In this document: in pieces, positions 54,386-64,000 of the stretch
Numbering within the stretch: position 1 is the first letter of the stretch
Layout: every line of letters begins with the position of its first letter
Assembly: GCF_014207745.1 (NCBI RefSeq)
Contig: NZ_JACHJB010000001.1
Coordinates: 372,001 to 436,000 of the forward strand
Direction of reading: 5' to 3'
DNA: 64,000 nucleotides
Source of the DNA: Nonomuraea muscovyensis
GTDB lineage: Bacteria > Actinomycetota > Actinomycetes > Streptosporangiales > Streptosporangiaceae
The notes under the pieces: generated by a model
The model's input: the letters and a program-made list of their open reading frames with translations, nothing else
Told to the model about the DNA's origin: nothing
The model's database searches: none
Program-made: the position numbers and the translations under genes

Positions 54386-55816
54386 TCAGCTGGCGTGGGA
54401 GACGGCGGAGCCGATCGTGTGGACGCGCAGGGCGTTGGTGGAGCCGGGGGTGCCGGGCGGGGAGCCGGCCACGATGACCACCTTGTCGCCCTTCTCCAGG
54501 CGGCCGAGCGACAGCAGCGACGCCTCCACCTGGCGCACCATGTCGTCGGTGTGGTGCACGAACGGCACCTGGAACGTCTCCACGCCCCACGTCAGCGAGA
54601 GCTGCCCGCGCACGTGCGGGGCGGAGGTGAAGGCCAGCAGCTGGATGGGCGAGCGGTAGCGGGCCAGGCGCCGGGCCGTCTCACCGGACATGGTGAACGC
54701 CACCAGCGCCTTGGCGCCGACGATGGCGCCCACCTCGGCGGCGGCGCGGGCGATGGCGCCGCCCGTGGTCTCCGGCATGCGCTCCAGGGTGTGGGTGGCG
54801 TACAGCGAGGCCTCCTCCGCCGCACAGGCGATGCGGTCCATCGTGGAGACGGCCTCGATGGGGTAGCTGCCCACGGAGGTCTCGCCGGACAGCATGACCG
54901 CGTCGGCGCCGTCCATGACGGCGTAGGCGACGTCGGAGGCCTCGGCGCGGGTGGGGCGGGGGGCGCTCATCATCGAGTCGAGCATCTGGGTGGCGACGAT
55001 GACCGGGCGGGCCTTCTCGCGGCACAGCTCGATGATGCGCCGCTGTACGATCGGCACCTGCTCCAGCGGCAGCTCGACGCCGAGGTCGCCGCGGGCGACC
55101 ATGATGCCGTCGAACGCCTCGACGATCTCGGGGAGCCGCTCGACCGCCTGCGGCTTCTCGATCTTGGCGAGCAGCGGGAGGCGGACGGCCTCCTGCTCCA
55201 TGATGTTGCGGACCACGTCGGCGTCGGACGGACGGCGCACGAACGACAGGGCGATCATGTCGAACCCGGTGCGCAGCGCCCAGCGCAGGTCGGCCTCGTC
55301 CTTGTCGGTGAGCGCCGGGGCGCTGACGTTGACGCCGGGCAGGTTGAGGCCCTTGTTGTCGGAGATCATGCCGCCGATGACGACGCGGGTGGTGACGCGC
55401 TGGCCGTCGACGCGGGTGACCTCCAGCACCAGGCGGCCGTCGTCGACCAGGATGGTGTCGCCGGGACGGACGTCGCCGGGCAGGCCCTTGTAGGTGGTGG
55501 AGACCTGGTCGCGGTCGCCGGGGACGTCCTCGGTGGTGATGGTGAAGACGTCGCCGAAGCCGAGCCGCACCGGGCCCTCCTCGAACCGGCCGACGCGGAT
55601 CTTGGGACCCTGCAGGTCGGCCAGCACGCCTACACCGCGGCCGAGGTCGGCCGCCACCTCCCTGACCCGGTCGTAGACCTCTTTGTGCAGGTCATGGTCA
55701 CCATGGCTCAGGTTGAACCGTGCCACGTCCATGCCGGCGGAGATCAACTCACGCAGGCGTTCAGGAGAGGACGTGGCGGGGCCGAGGGTGCAGACGATTT
55801 TCGCGCGACGAGTCAC
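54386..55816 (-). CDS. pyk: Pyruvate kinase
   Basis: 476 residues, GTG 55816 with AAGGTAGGA upstream. RRAKIVCTLGPATSS opening, catalytic barrel with LLAKIEKPQAVE, MVARGDLGVELP, ATQMLDSM and the substrate-site region PTRAEASDVAYAVMDGADA, and the C-terminal allosteric domain. It makes pyruvate and ATP from PEP and ADP. Monocistronic as far as can be seen; close to an ANTAR regulator as in other actinobacteria. Confidence 0.97.
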   Translation of the reverse strand: MTRRAKIVCTLGPATSSPERLRELISAGMDVARFNLSHGDHDLHKEVYDRVREVAADLGRGVGVLADLQGPKIRVGRFEEGPVRLGFGDVFTITTEDVPGDRDQVSTTYKGLPGDVRPGDTILVDDGRLVLEVTRVDGQRVTTRVVIGGMISDNKGLNLPGVNVSAPALTDKDEADLRWALRTGFDMIALSFVRRPSDADVVRNIMEQEAVRLPLLAKIEKPQAVERLPEIVEAFDGIMVARGDLGVELPLEQVPIVQRRIIELCREKARPVIVATQMLDSMMSAPRPTRAEASDVAYAVMDGADAVMLSGETSVGSYPIEAVSTMDRIACAAEEASLYATHTLERMPETTGGAIARAAAEVGAIVGAKALVAFTMSGETARRLARYRSPIQLLAFTSAPHVRGQLSLTWGVETFQVPFVHHTDDMVRQVEASLLSLGRLEKGDKVVIVAGSPPGTPGSTNALRVHTIGSAVSHAS

Positions 55817-55957
55817 GAGTCCTACCTTAATTGGTACAGACCACTTGGCGTCACCGATGACGGAGAACAGCGTGGCCACGGTCCCGTCCACGGCCGCGGT
55901 CGGCGGGCCTGCGACACCGGTCGCGACGGATGGCACCGCCCAGCCTACGACGGCACG

Positions 55958-57661
55958 TCACCGGTTGACGGTGGCGGCCTTCCAGGCGTCGACGATGCCG
56001 TGCCCGTAGAAGCCGTTCTTCGACTTGCCGCCCTGGCAGACGTGCTTCTCGGTCTCGCCGTAGATCTTGTAGCCGTACGCGCGGGGCCTGGGGCACGCCC
56101 TGGGCGTGGCGGTGCGGTAGAGGAGGCGTTCGACGGTGGCGGGGTCGAGCGCGACGCCGCCCTTGCCGGGCTTGCCGAAGCGGCTGACCAGGATGGCGGC
56201 CACGCCGGTGGCGTGCGGGGCGGCCATGGAGGTGCCTTCCAGGTACTGGTAGTAGGAGCAGGCGCCGTCGCGGCAGTCGCGGACGACGTCGGCCGTCTTC
56301 GGCTTGCCCGACTTGTCGAGCTTGCCGCCGCGGCGCAGCGCGTCCTCCGGCACCGCGGCCAGGATGGCGCGGGTGGCGGAGGCGTCCTTGCCGTCCAGCA
56401 GGTCGCCGCCGGGCGCCGCCAGGTCGGTCTGCTCGACGCCGTAGTCGCTGTAGAGGGCCTTGCGGCCGGACGGGCCGACGGAGGAGACGGAGATGACGCC
56501 CTTGGACTCGGCGGGGACGTTCAGGCAGGCGTTGGTCACCTTGCGGACCCGTTCCTGGCCGCGCGGGTAGCCGGGGCTGTCCCGGTCGATCGTGGGCCTG
56601 CCGAGGTCGGTGGCGCCGTTGCCGAGCGCGGAGACGAGCGTGACGCCCTTCTTGCGCGCGTAGTCGAGCGCCCGCTGCATGCCGGTGATGATGGCGCGCT
56701 GTTCGAGCTGCTGCTTCTTGCTGTCGGCCGGGTTGTTCGCGCAGTTGAACAGCCACGGGTCGACGTAGTAGCTCATGTTCACCACGTCCACGCCGATGTC
56801 GGCGGCGTAGGTGAGGGCGTCGAGGCTGGGCTTGAGGAAGAAGTACCCCGAGTCCTGCCCGGCCCTGATGTTGACGAGCTGGACGCGGGGGGCGACGCCC
56901 GCGATGCCGATGCCGTTGACGGGCGAGCCGATGGTGCTGGCGACGTGGGTGCCGTGGCCGTCGTCGTCCCGGTCGACGGGGTCCTTGCAATCGCTGACCT
57001 CGCACGGGCCGTCGAGTGTGTCGCCGTCGGGGTCCTCGGGCCGGTCGGTGACGAAGTTGCGGCTCAGCTCGCGGTTGAAGTTGGGGGCGATGTCGGGGTG
57101 CCTGCCGTCGATGCCGGTGTCGATGACGCCGACGAGGACCTTCCGGGTGCCGGGCGCCTTCTTGTTGGCGCGGTCGGCGCCGATCATGCGCATGTCCCAC
57201 TGGCGGCCCGCGAGCGGCTCGCCGGCCGTCTGCTCGGAGGCGAGCGCCGTCGCGTCGGGATACGCGGCGTGCCCCGTCGTGGGGTCCGCCACACCGCCGG
57301 CCGGGCCGGCCGCACGTGCGGTCCGGTCCACAGGGCGGGCGGCCGGGTGGGCGGAGGCGAAGCCGATGCGCCGGTCGGTGGAGACGCCGACGATGGACGG
57401 GGACGCGCCGAGCGCGGTCACGAAGGCGTCTCCCCCACCCCTGGCCAGCGCGTAGCCGAGCCTGAGGTCGGTGGAGACCGTGGTGCCGCCGGCGCGCTCG
57501 ATGGCGGCCAGCGCCTCGCCGCGCCCGCCGTCGGCGTAGAAGACGAGGTACTCGCCGGCCGCGGCGGCGGCGGGCACCGCGGCCGGTGGCGTTGCGAGCC
57601 CGCATGCGGCCAGTGCGGCTGCCGTGGTCAGGGCCGCCAGGCCGGACGCGACTCGCCGCAT
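55958..57661 (-). CDS. Subtilisin-family (S8) lipoprotein peptidase
   Basis: 567 residues from ATG 57661 with GGGGGAAGA upstream. Lipobox LAAC (C20), a propeptide-like inhibitor-fold region (about 36-100), and the catalytic triad D181 in GVIDTGID, H236 in GHGTH and S478 in GTSMAAPHATG. Cys pairs suggest disulfides in the exported enzyme. Anchored outside the membrane, it probably processes or degrades extracellular proteins. Between divergent-looking neighbours; no operon. Confidence 0.93.
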   Translation of the reverse strand: MRRVASGLAALTTAAALAACGLATPPAAVPAAAAAGEYLVFYADGGRGEALAAIERAGGTTVSTDLRLGYALARGGGDAFVTALGASPSIVGVSTDRRIGFASAHPAARPVDRTARAAGPAGGVADPTTGHAAYPDATALASEQTAGEPLAGRQWDMRMIGADRANKKAPGTRKVLVGVIDTGIDGRHPDIAPNFNRELSRNFVTDRPEDPDGDTLDGPCEVSDCKDPVDRDDDGHGTHVASTIGSPVNGIGIAGVAPRVQLVNIRAGQDSGYFFLKPSLDALTYAADIGVDVVNMSYYVDPWLFNCANNPADSKKQQLEQRAIITGMQRALDYARKKGVTLVSALGNGATDLGRPTIDRDSPGYPRGQERVRKVTNACLNVPAESKGVISVSSVGPSGRKALYSDYGVEQTDLAAPGGDLLDGKDASATRAILAAVPEDALRRGGKLDKSGKPKTADVVRDCRDGACSYYQYLEGTSMAAPHATGVAAILVSRFGKPGKGGVALDPATVERLLYRTATPRACPRPRAYGYKIYGETEKHVCQGGKSKNGFYGHGIVDAWKAATVNR

Positions 57662-57750
57662 TCTTCCCCCATCCGCCGCGTTTGCGCAGATTCTGCATCT
57701 TCCCGGCAGTTTTCCAATGATGCAACTCACGCCGGGCACGGGAAGATCAT

Positions 57751-58950
57751 CTAGGCGCCGACCGGTGGCGACGGGGTGAAGCGCACCGGCATCGACTCGT
57801 ACCCGGAGACGAAGTTGGCCGGCCGGCAGGCGGGCTCCCGCGCCTCCACCGGCTCCATGTCGGGCAGGCGCGCCAGCAGCCGTTCGAGCATGGTGCGCAG
57901 TTCCAGCCGGGCCAGGCTGTTGCCCAGGCAGAAGTGGCTGCCGAAGCCGAAGGCCAGGTGGTCGTTGGGGGTGCGCGTCACGTCGAAGCGGAACGGGTCG
58001 GCGAAGACGGTCTCGTCACGGTTGGCCGACGGGTAGAGCAGCAGCACCTGCTCCCCCTCGCGCAGCCGCCGGCCGCCGAGCACGGTGTCGGCCGTGACGG
58101 TGCGGGCCATGTTCTTGATGGGCGAGACCCAGCGCAGCATCTCCTCCACCGCCACCGGGATGCCGGACGGGTCCTCGATGAGCGCGTGGCGCTGCGCGGG
58201 GTGGGTGAAGAGCTGGTACGCGCCGCCGGACAGGACGTGACGGGTGGTCTCGTCGCCGCCGATGAGGATGAGCAGCGACTCGTAGACGAGGGAGTCGTGG
58301 TCGAGGCGCTCCCCCGCGACCTCCGCGTGCACGAGCGTGCTGATGAGGTCGTCGCGGGGGCATGCGCGCCGGTCGGCGACGACCCGGCCGGCGTAGGCCG
58401 CGTACTGCTCGAACGCCTCGGCGGCCCGGACCAGCAGGTCGCTGTCGGCCTGGCCGACGAGGCCGCGCAGCATGTCGTCGGACCAGCGCATGAGCGCGTC
58501 CCTGTCCTCGGGGGCGACGCCGAGGGCGTCGCCGATGACGATCAGCGGGAGCGGCGCGGCGATGTCCCAGACGAAGTCGCACGCGCCGCGCTCGCAGACC
58601 CGGTCGAGGATCCGGTCGCACAGCCGGCGGATGCGCTCGCCCTGCGCGGCGACCCGGCGCGGTGTGAACCCTCTACTGACGAGCCTGCGCCGGAGCAGGT
58701 GGGCGGGGTCGTCCATGTCGATCATCATGGGCAGGGCGGCGGCGTCCGGCCGGATGCCGCGCGCGCTGGAGAACGCCCGGGGGTGCAGGGAGACGTGGCG
58801 GACGTCGCGGTGGGAGGCGACGCCCCACACGCGGCCGTCCCAGTAGACGGGGGCGTTCTCGCGCATCCACCGCAGCTCCGCCTGCGGGTCACGGCCCCAG
58901 AACTCCCCGCTCACCAGATCGATGGCCTTGTTGACCGGCTGCTCTGTCAC
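57751..58950 (-). CDS. Cytochrome P450
   Basis: 399 residues, GTG 58950. Soluble bacterial P450: I-helix GGDETT (231-236), ExxR at E270-R273, haem loop FGFGSHFCLGNSLARLE with Cys 341. GGDETT carries the acid-alcohol pair for oxygen activation. Similar to CYP steroid/linalool hydroxylase-like families of actinobacteria; substrate unknown. No ferredoxin gene is adjacent. Divergent from the pectate lyase across 238 bases. Confidence 0.93.
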   Translation of the reverse strand: MTEQPVNKAIDLVSGEFWGRDPQAELRWMRENAPVYWDGRVWGVASHRDVRHVSLHPRAFSSARGIRPDAAALPMMIDMDDPAHLLRRRLVSRGFTPRRVAAQGERIRRLCDRILDRVCERGACDFVWDIAAPLPLIVIGDALGVAPEDRDALMRWSDDMLRGLVGQADSDLLVRAAEAFEQYAAYAGRVVADRRACPRDDLISTLVHAEVAGERLDHDSLVYESLLILIGGDETTRHVLSGGAYQLFTHPAQRHALIEDPSGIPVAVEEMLRWVSPIKNMARTVTADTVLGGRRLREGEQVLLLYPSANRDETVFADPFRFDVTRTPNDHLAFGFGSHFCLGNSLARLELRTMLERLLARLPDMEPVEAREPACRPANFVSGYESMPVRFTPSPPVGA

Positions 58951-59140
58951 GTGTCCATCGAACCAAGCAAGCGATAGCTTAACAAGCGTCGGCCGTGAAA
59001 GTTTCAGCCGCCATCGGGGCGGCGTACCCGTCCTTCCACCGGTCGGCGGCAAACGGCCGGGCCGCGAAGCCCCCATGCGGGCGGCCGCAACCACGGGGGC
59101 GTTCGTCGCCGGACCGGCGCCCTCGTACGATGCAGACATC

Positions 59141-59156
59141 GGGAAAACGCTTTCCC
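59141..59156. promoter_or_regulatory. LacI-type operator before the pectate lyase
   Basis: GGGAAA-ACGC-TTTCCC, with the AAACG-centred pattern typical of LacI-family operators, 33 bases before the ATG. TACGAT at 59126-59131 may be the -10, putting the operator just past the transcription start, where a sugar-responsive repressor would block it. Confidence 0.55.
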
Positions 59157-59188
59157 ATTTCCCGTTCGCGAAAGGACGGCGAGCCCCC

Positions 59189-60268
59189 ATGCCCTGGAAC
59201 CCGACGGCACTACGGCGAGCGGCGATCGTCTGCTCCCTCGCCCTCACCGCCCTGGCGGGCGCCGGCCCGGCCCTCGCCCGGCCCGCCACCGGACAAGCCG
59301 GCACGAAGCAGGTCGCCGACCAGGCCGGCACAGGGCGGGTCGGCGCCGCCGACGCGCCGATCGGCTTCGCCTCCGTCAACGCCCTCGGCCTGAACGGCAC
59401 CACCGGCGGCGCCGGCGGCCGGACCGTCACCGCGCGCGACGCCGAGGAGTTCCTGGCATACATCGACAGCCTCGAACCCCTGGTCATCCAGGTCGCGGGC
59501 ACCATCGCGATCACCAGCAAGCAGGGCGTGCGGCCGAACAAGACGATCGTCGGCGTGGGCGCCTCCGGCCACATCACCGGCGGCGGCCTGGACTTCTACC
59601 GCTCCTTCAACGTGATCGTGCGCAACATCCGCTTCACCGGGGCGGAGGACGACGCCATCAACATCGGCCAGCAGTCGCACCACATCTGGATCGACCACAA
59701 CACCTTCTCCGGCGCGGTGGACGGCTCGATCGACGTCGTGCGCGGTGCCGACTACGTCACCGTCTCCTGGAACCACTTCGACCACGCCGACAAGAGCATG
59801 CTGATCAGCCACTCCGACGGCGCGGCGGGCACCGACGTCGGCCGGCTCAAGGTGACCATCCACCACAACTTCTTCGACCACAGCCGCCAGCGGCACCCGC
59901 GCGTCCGGTTCGCCGAGCCGGTGCACGTCTTCAACAACTACTTCCTGGGCAACGAGCTGTACGGGGTGGCCTCGACGGAGAACGCCGGGGTCGTGGTCGA
60001 GGGCAACTACTTCGAGAACGTGCCGCACCCGCTCCACTCGGCCGGCGGCTACGCCGACAGCGGGCCGGGGCGGGCCGTCCAGCGCGGCAACGTCTTCGTC
60101 GGCTCCGGCACCCCCGAGACGGCGGGCACGGTCGTGGAGCCGCGCACGTACTACCCGTACGCGATGGAGCCCGCGCAGAGCGTCCCGGCGGCGGTGCGGG
60201 CCGGCGCGGGCGCGGGGAAGATCATCACGACGGGCGAGCCCGCCTCTGACGGCACAACCCCGGCCTGA
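59189..60268 (+). CDS. Secreted pectate lyase
   Basis: 359 residues, ATG 59189. Sec signal peptide to about residue 31 (LTALAGAGPALA), then a short linker and a right-handed parallel beta-helix of the PL1 pectate lyase family: GVGASGHITGGGLDFYRSFN, HHIWIDHNTFSG, GSIDVVRGADYVTVSWNHFD, HHNFFDHSRQRHPRVRFAE with the catalytic Arg region. It cleaves polygalacturonate by beta-elimination outside the cell, with Ca2+. The operator at 59141 suggests induction by pectin-derived sugars. Confidence 0.93.
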   Translation: MPWNPTALRRAAIVCSLALTALAGAGPALARPATGQAGTKQVADQAGTGRVGAADAPIGFASVNALGLNGTTGGAGGRTVTARDAEEFLAYIDSLEPLVIQVAGTIAITSKQGVRPNKTIVGVGASGHITGGGLDFYRSFNVIVRNIRFTGAEDDAINIGQQSHHIWIDHNTFSGAVDGSIDVVRGADYVTVSWNHFDHADKSMLISHSDGAAGTDVGRLKVTIHHNFFDHSRQRHPRVRFAEPVHVFNNYFLGNELYGVASTENAGVVVEGNYFENVPHPLHSAGGYADSGPGRAVQRGNVFVGSGTPETAGTVVEPRTYYPYAMEPAQSVPAAVRAGAGAGKIITTGEPASDGTTPA

Positions 60269-60291
60269 GCGGCTGCTCCCGCACACGCCGA

Positions 60292-60322
60292 GCGCCCGCC
60301 CGGACCAGGTCCGGACGGGCGC
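60292..60322. terminator. Bidirectional hairpin between pectate lyase and gltD
   Basis: GCGCCCG-c-CCGGACC and GGTCCGG-a-CGGGCGC form a 15-position stem with one C-A mismatch around a single A. It serves both convergent genes; no U-run. Confidence 0.75.
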
Positions 60323-60344
60323 CGCGTGCGTGTCGGGGCGCGCG

Positions 60345-61823
60345 TCAGACGAGCGGGCGCGCCGTGGGCAGGATCGGGTACGGCAGCGCCGTGTCCCCCG
60401 TCAGGTAGCGGTCCACGCCGGAGGCGGCGGCCCGCCCCTCGGCGATCGCCCACACGATGAGCGACTGGCCGCGGCCCATGTCGCCCGCCACGAAGACGCC
60501 GTCCACCTTCGACATGTACGTCTTGTCGCGCGAGACGTTGCCGCGGGCGTCGTAGAAGCCGTCGCCGCCCGTCTCGGCCAGGTCCTGGAGCAGGGCGCCC
60601 TTCTCCGGGCCGACGAAGCCCATCGACAGGGTGACCAGCTCGGCCGGGATCTCCCGCTCGGTGCCCGGGACGGGCTTGAAGCCGTTCTGCGGCCCCTCGA
60701 CCTCGACCAGGCGCAGCGCGCGGACGTTGCCGGCCTCGTCGCCGACGAACTCCGTCGTCGAGACGGCGTAGACCCGGTCGCCGCCGCCGTCCGCCAGCTC
60801 CTCGTGGGCGCTCTCCATCTTGAACAGGATGGGGAACGTCGGCCACGGCTGGTTGCCCGAGCGCGACGCGGGCGGGCGCGGCATGATCTCCAGCTGGGTG
60901 ACGGACGCGGCGCCCTGCCGGATCGCGGTGCCGATGCAGTCGGCGCCGGTGTCGCCGCCGCCGATCACCACCACGTGCTTGCCCTCGGCCGAGAGGGGCG
61001 AGACGGCGAGGTCGCCCTCCTGCACCTTGTTGGCCGGCGGCAGGTACTCCATCGCCTGGTGGACGCCGTTCAGCTCGCGGCCGGGGACCGGCAGGTCGCG
61101 CCACTGGGTGGCGCCGCCGGACAGCACGACCGCGTCGAACTGCTCGCGGAGCTGGGCGGCGGTGATGTCGACGCCGACGTTCACGCCGGTGCGGAACTCG
61201 GTGCCCTCGGCCCGCATCTGGGCCAGCCGGCGGTCGATGTGCCGCTTCTCCATCTTGAACTCGGGGATGCCGTAGCGCAGCAGGCCGCCGATGCGGTCGG
61301 CCCGTTCGAACACCACGACGTCGTGCCCGGCGCGGGTGAGCTGCTGGGCGGCGGCCAGCCCGGCGGGGCCGGAGCCGACCACCGCGACCCGCTTGCCCGT
61401 CTTGCGGGCGGGCGGCTGGGGGGTGACCCAGCCCTCGGCGAACGCCCGGTCGATGATCTCGACCTCGACCCGCTTGATCGCCACCGGGTCGGCGTTGATG
61501 CCGAGGACGCACGCCGCCTCGCACGGAGCCGGGCAGAGCCTGCCGGTGAACTCCGGGAAGTTGTTGGTGGCGTGCAGCCGCTCGATCGCCTCGCGCCAGT
61601 CGGTGCGGAAGACCAGGTCGTTCCACTCGGGGATGAGGTTGCCGAGCGGGCAGCCGTTGTGGCAGAACGGGATGCCGCAGTCCATGCAGCGGGCGGCCTG
61701 CTTGGTCAGCTTCTCGGGTGAGAAGTCCTGGTAGACCTCACGCCAGTCGCTGATGCGGACGTCCACCGAGCGGCGCGCCGGCAGCTCGCGGTCGTAGGCG
61801 AGAAACCCCTTGGGGTCAGCCAT
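60345..61823 (-). CDS. gltD: Glutamate synthase small subunit
   Basis: 492 residues, ATG 61823. N-terminal iron-sulfur ligands (CMDCGIPFCHNGCPLGN, CPAPCEAAC), FAD-binding GSGPAGLAAAQ, and a second Rossmann motif VIGGGDTGADC for NADPH. It passes electrons from NADPH to the large subunit for glutamate synthesis from glutamine and 2-oxoglutarate. Fourteen bases after gltB, same operon. Confidence 0.97.
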   Translation of the reverse strand: MADPKGFLAYDRELPARRSVDVRISDWREVYQDFSPEKLTKQAARCMDCGIPFCHNGCPLGNLIPEWNDLVFRTDWREAIERLHATNNFPEFTGRLCPAPCEAACVLGINADPVAIKRVEVEIIDRAFAEGWVTPQPPARKTGKRVAVVGSGPAGLAAAQQLTRAGHDVVVFERADRIGGLLRYGIPEFKMEKRHIDRRLAQMRAEGTEFRTGVNVGVDITAAQLREQFDAVVLSGGATQWRDLPVPGRELNGVHQAMEYLPPANKVQEGDLAVSPLSAEGKHVVVIGGGDTGADCIGTAIRQGAASVTQLEIMPRPPASRSGNQPWPTFPILFKMESAHEELADGGGDRVYAVSTTEFVGDEAGNVRALRLVEVEGPQNGFKPVPGTEREIPAELVTLSMGFVGPEKGALLQDLAETGGDGFYDARGNVSRDKTYMSKVDGVFVAGDMGRGQSLIVWAIAEGRAAASGVDRYLTGDTALPYPILPTARPLV

Positions 61824-61837
61824 CGGTTACGCCTCCC

Positions 61838-64000
61838 TTAACCCTGAACCGCGGCCGCCATGACGGCCTCGTCGATGTCACGGCCCTCGATGCGGGCGGC
61901 CTCGGCCGCCTCCAGGACCCGCTTGTAGTCGGTGGGCATGATCTTGCCGAACCGGCCGAGCGCGGCCTGCCAGTCGGCCAGCAGTTCCTTGGCCGCCGGC
62001 GATCCGGTCTCGGCGAAGTGCTGCTCGACCGTCTCGCGCAGGAACTCGGCGTCCTGCTCGGTCAGCTCCTCGATCGCGACCATCTCCCGGTTGACCCGCT
62101 CGGCCCGCAGGTCGAGCAGGTAGGCGACGCCGCCGGACATGCCGGCCGCGAAGTTGCGCCCGGTCGGGCCGAGCACGACGACCCGGCCGCCCGTCATGTA
62201 CTCGCAGCCGTGGTCGCCGACGCCCTCGACGACCGCGGTGGCGCCGGAGTTGCGCACGCAGAACCGTTCGCCGACGACGCCGCGGACGAACACCTCGCCG
62301 GAGGTCGCGCCGTACAGGGCGACGTTGCCGGCGATGATGTGCCCGTCGAGCGGCGCCTCCTCGTGCGGCCGGACGGTGATGCGGCCACCGGACAGGCCCT
62401 TGCCGAGGTAGTCGTTGGCGTCGCCGGTCAGCCGCAGCGTGAGGCCGCGCGGGATGAACGCGCCGAACGAGTTGCCGGCCGAGCCGGTGAAGGAGATGTC
62501 GATCGTGTTGTCGGGCAGGCCGGCGCCGCCGTGGCGCTTGGTCACCTGGTGGCCGAGCATGGTGCCGACCGTGCGGTTGACGTTGCGGATCGGCAGCTCC
62601 AGCGTGACCGGGGTGCCGTCCTTGAGCGCGCCCTCGGCGAGCTGGATGAGCGTGTTGTCGAGGGCGTGCCGCAGGCCGTGGTCCTGCTCGCTGACCCGGC
62701 GCAGCGGCGTGCCCTCGGGCAGCTCCGGCCGGTGCAGGATCGGCGTCAGGTCGAGGCCGCCGGCCTTCCAGTGGCCCTCGGCCGCCGTGGTGTCGAGCAG
62801 CTCGACGTGCCCGATCGCCTCGTCCAGCGAGCGGAAGCCGAGCTGGGCGAGGTACTCGCGGATCTCCTCGGCGACGAACTCGAAGAAGTTGACCACGAAC
62901 TCCGGCTTGCCGCTGAAGCGCTTGCGCAGCTCGGGGTTCTGCGTGGCGACGCCCACGGGGCAGGTGTCGAGGTGGCAGACCCGCATCATGACGCAGCCGG
63001 AGACGACCAGTGGAGCGGTGGCGAAGCCGAACTCCTCGGCGCCGAGCAGTGCGGCGATGATCACGTCGCGGCCGGTCTTGAGCTGGCCGTCGACCTGCAC
63101 CACGATGCGGTCGCGCAGGCCGTTGAGCAGCAGCGTCTGCTGGGTCTCGGCCAGACCGAGCTCCCAGGGGGCGCCCGCGTGCTTGAGACTGGTCAGCGGG
63201 GAGGCGCCGGTGCCGCCGTCGTGCCCGGAGATGAGCACCACGTCGGCGTGGGCCTTGGACACGCCCGCCGCGACCGTGCCGACTCCGACCTCGGCGACGA
63301 GCTTGACGTGCACGCGCGCCTGCGGGTTGGAGTTCTTCAGGTCGTGGATGAGCTGCGCCAGGTCCTCGATCGAGTAGATGTCGTGGTGCGGCGGCGGCGA
63401 GATGAGGCCGACACCGGGCGTGGAGTGCCGGGTCTTGGCGATCCACGGGTAGACCTTGTGACCGGGGAGCTGGCCGCCCTCGCCGGGCTTGGCGCCCTGC
63501 GCCATCTTGATCTGCAGGTCGTCGGCGTTGACCAGGTATTCGCTGGTGACTCCGAAGCGGCCGGAGGCCACCTGCTTGATGGAGCTGCGCCGGGCCTGGT
63601 CGTAGAGGCGCTCGGGGTCCTCGCCGCCCTCGCCGGTGTTGGACTTGCCGCCGAGCCGGTTCATCGCGATGGCGAGCGTCTCGTGCGCCTCCATCGAGAT
63701 CGAGCCGTACGACATGGCGCCGGTGGAGAACCGCTTGACGATCTCGGAGACCGGCTCGACCTCCTCGATCGGCACCGGGGCCCGGTCGCTCTTGAACTTG
63801 AACAGGCCGCGCAGGGTCATGAGCCGCTCGGCCTGGGAGTCCACCATGCCGGTGTACTCCTTGAAGATCTCGTAGCGGCGGGTGCGCGTGGCGTGCTGCA
63901 GCTTGAAGACGGTCTCGGGGTTGAACAGGTGCGGCTCGCCCTCGCGCCGCCACTGGTACTCGCCGCCGACCTGGAGCCTGCGGTGCGCGTTGGGCACGCG
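61838..64000 (-). CDS. gltB: Glutamate synthase large subunit (3' part)
   Basis: About 720 C-terminal residues are inside the window; the gene continues past base 64000, so the start and glutaminase domain are not seen. Present are the FMN/synthase barrel ([33 protein letters not shown]), the 3Fe-4S ligands [12 protein letters not shown], and the GXGXG-type C-terminal beta-helix ([20 protein letters not shown]). Its usual length is about 1500 residues. First gene of gltBD. Confidence 0.97.
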   Translation of the reverse strand, partial: RVPNAHRRLQVGGEYQWRREGEPHLFNPETVFKLQHATRTRRYEIFKEYTGMVDSQAERLMTLRGLFKFKSDRAPVPIEEVEPVSEIVKRFSTGAMSYGSISMEAHETLAIAMNRLGGKSNTGEGGEDPERLYDQARRSSIKQVASGRFGVTSEYLVNADDLQIKMAQGAKPGEGGQLPGHKVYPWIAKTRHSTPGVGLISPPPHHDIYSIEDLAQLIHDLKNSNPQARVHVKLVAEVGVGTVAAGVSKAHADVVLISGHDGGTGASPLTSLKHAGAPWELGLAETQQTLLLNGLRDRIVVQVDGQLKTGRDVIIAALLGAEEFGFATAPLVVSGCVMMRVCHLDTCPVGVATQNPELRKRFSGKPEFVVNFFEFVAEEIREYLAQLGFRSLDEAIGHVELLDTTAAEGHWKAGGLDLTPILHRPELPEGTPLRRVSEQDHGLRHALDNTLIQLAEGALKDGTPVTLELPIRNVNRTVGTMLGHQVTKRHGGAGLPDNTIDISFTGSAGNSFGAFIPRGLTLRLTGDANDYLGKGLSGGRITVRPHEEAPLDGHIIAGNVALYGATSGEVFVRGVVGERFCVRNSGATAVVEGVGDHGCEYMTGGRVVVLGPTGRNFAAGMSGGVAYLLDLRAERVNREMVAIEELTEQDAEFLRETVEQHFAETGSPAAKELLADWQAALGRFGKIMPTDYKRVLEAAEAARIEGRDIDEAVMAAAVQG

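Noticed and set aside
54269..57754. 1161-codon plus-strand open frame opposite pyk and the peptidase
   Set aside because: Spans two oppositely oriented real genes; a GC-driven shadow.

Overview
The window is a 64-kb piece of a high-GC actinobacterial chromosome. Coding frames have almost saturated GC at third positions, many genes start with GTG or TTG, and core-gene neighbours (pyrG-nudix-xerD; coaE-rpsA-polA-thioesterase-liv-ANTAR regulator-pyk-gltDB) follow an order familiar from Streptomyces and Streptosporangiaceae. A Nonomuraea-like Streptosporangiaceae host is my best guess, by inference only. I see no insertion sequence, prophage, CRISPR array or replication origin.

Layout. 1-3.3 kb: leftward pyrG, nudix hydrolase, xerD. 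3.4-9.4 kb: accessory genes (acyltransferase, nitronate monooxygenase-like enzyme, DUF4126 protein, Uma2 protein, kinase-fold protein) with small decayed loci and tandem repeats between them. 9.6-12.7 kb: uvrB, then a wrecked locus holding a small XRE regulator, a dead ABC-2 permease and two orphan palindromes. 12.7-16.4 kb: two paralogous SPFH membrane proteins and a Spo0M-like arrestin. 16.6-19.0 kb: a tight three-gene cassette (two-TM membrane protein, cupin, inositol-monophosphatase-like enzyme). 19.0-20.7 kb: MmpS-like lipoprotein and an ArsB/SLC13-type transporter. 20.75-27.3 kb: an 1875-residue TIR/pseudo-phosphoesterase/NACHT/pentapeptide/WD40 protein whose 3' end overlaps a convergent Cys-rich pentapeptide-repeat gene; this is the most conflict-system-like locus. 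27.5-36.3 kb: coaE, GNAT, epoxide hydrolase, rpsA, polysaccharide deacetylase, polA, thioesterase. 36.4-42.8 kb: a 15-bp minisatellite, a predicted structured RNA with its own promoter, and a livHMGF branched-chain amino acid ABC transporter with a convergent binding-protein gene. 43-47.3 kb: lipoprotein, ANTAR response regulator, a class-I-shaped tRNA with anticodon CAA, an adjacent HTH-LAGLIDADG gene, a PPOX-fold protein and dapD. 47.6-51.1 kb: nitric-oxide module (hmp, nsrR with its operator) beside a second nitronate monooxygenase-like gene. 51.1-54.2 kb: a decayed class A beta-lactamase, a class A PBP with a disturbed 5' end, and a deleted HAD gene. 54.4-64 kb: pyk, subtilisin-like lipoprotein, P450, pectate lyase with a LacI-type operator, and gltD/gltB (gltB runs off the window).

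Three themes stand out. Intergenic spacers repeatedly carry unrelated short tandem repeats. At least five loci look like genes in decay. Several compact neighbourhoods (SPFH-SPFH-Spo0M; 2TM-cupin-IMPase; TIR-NACHT-WD40 plus pentapeptide; odd tRNA plus LAGLIDADG) look like functional units without an obvious described role. All assignments come from reading the sequence; no database search was run.
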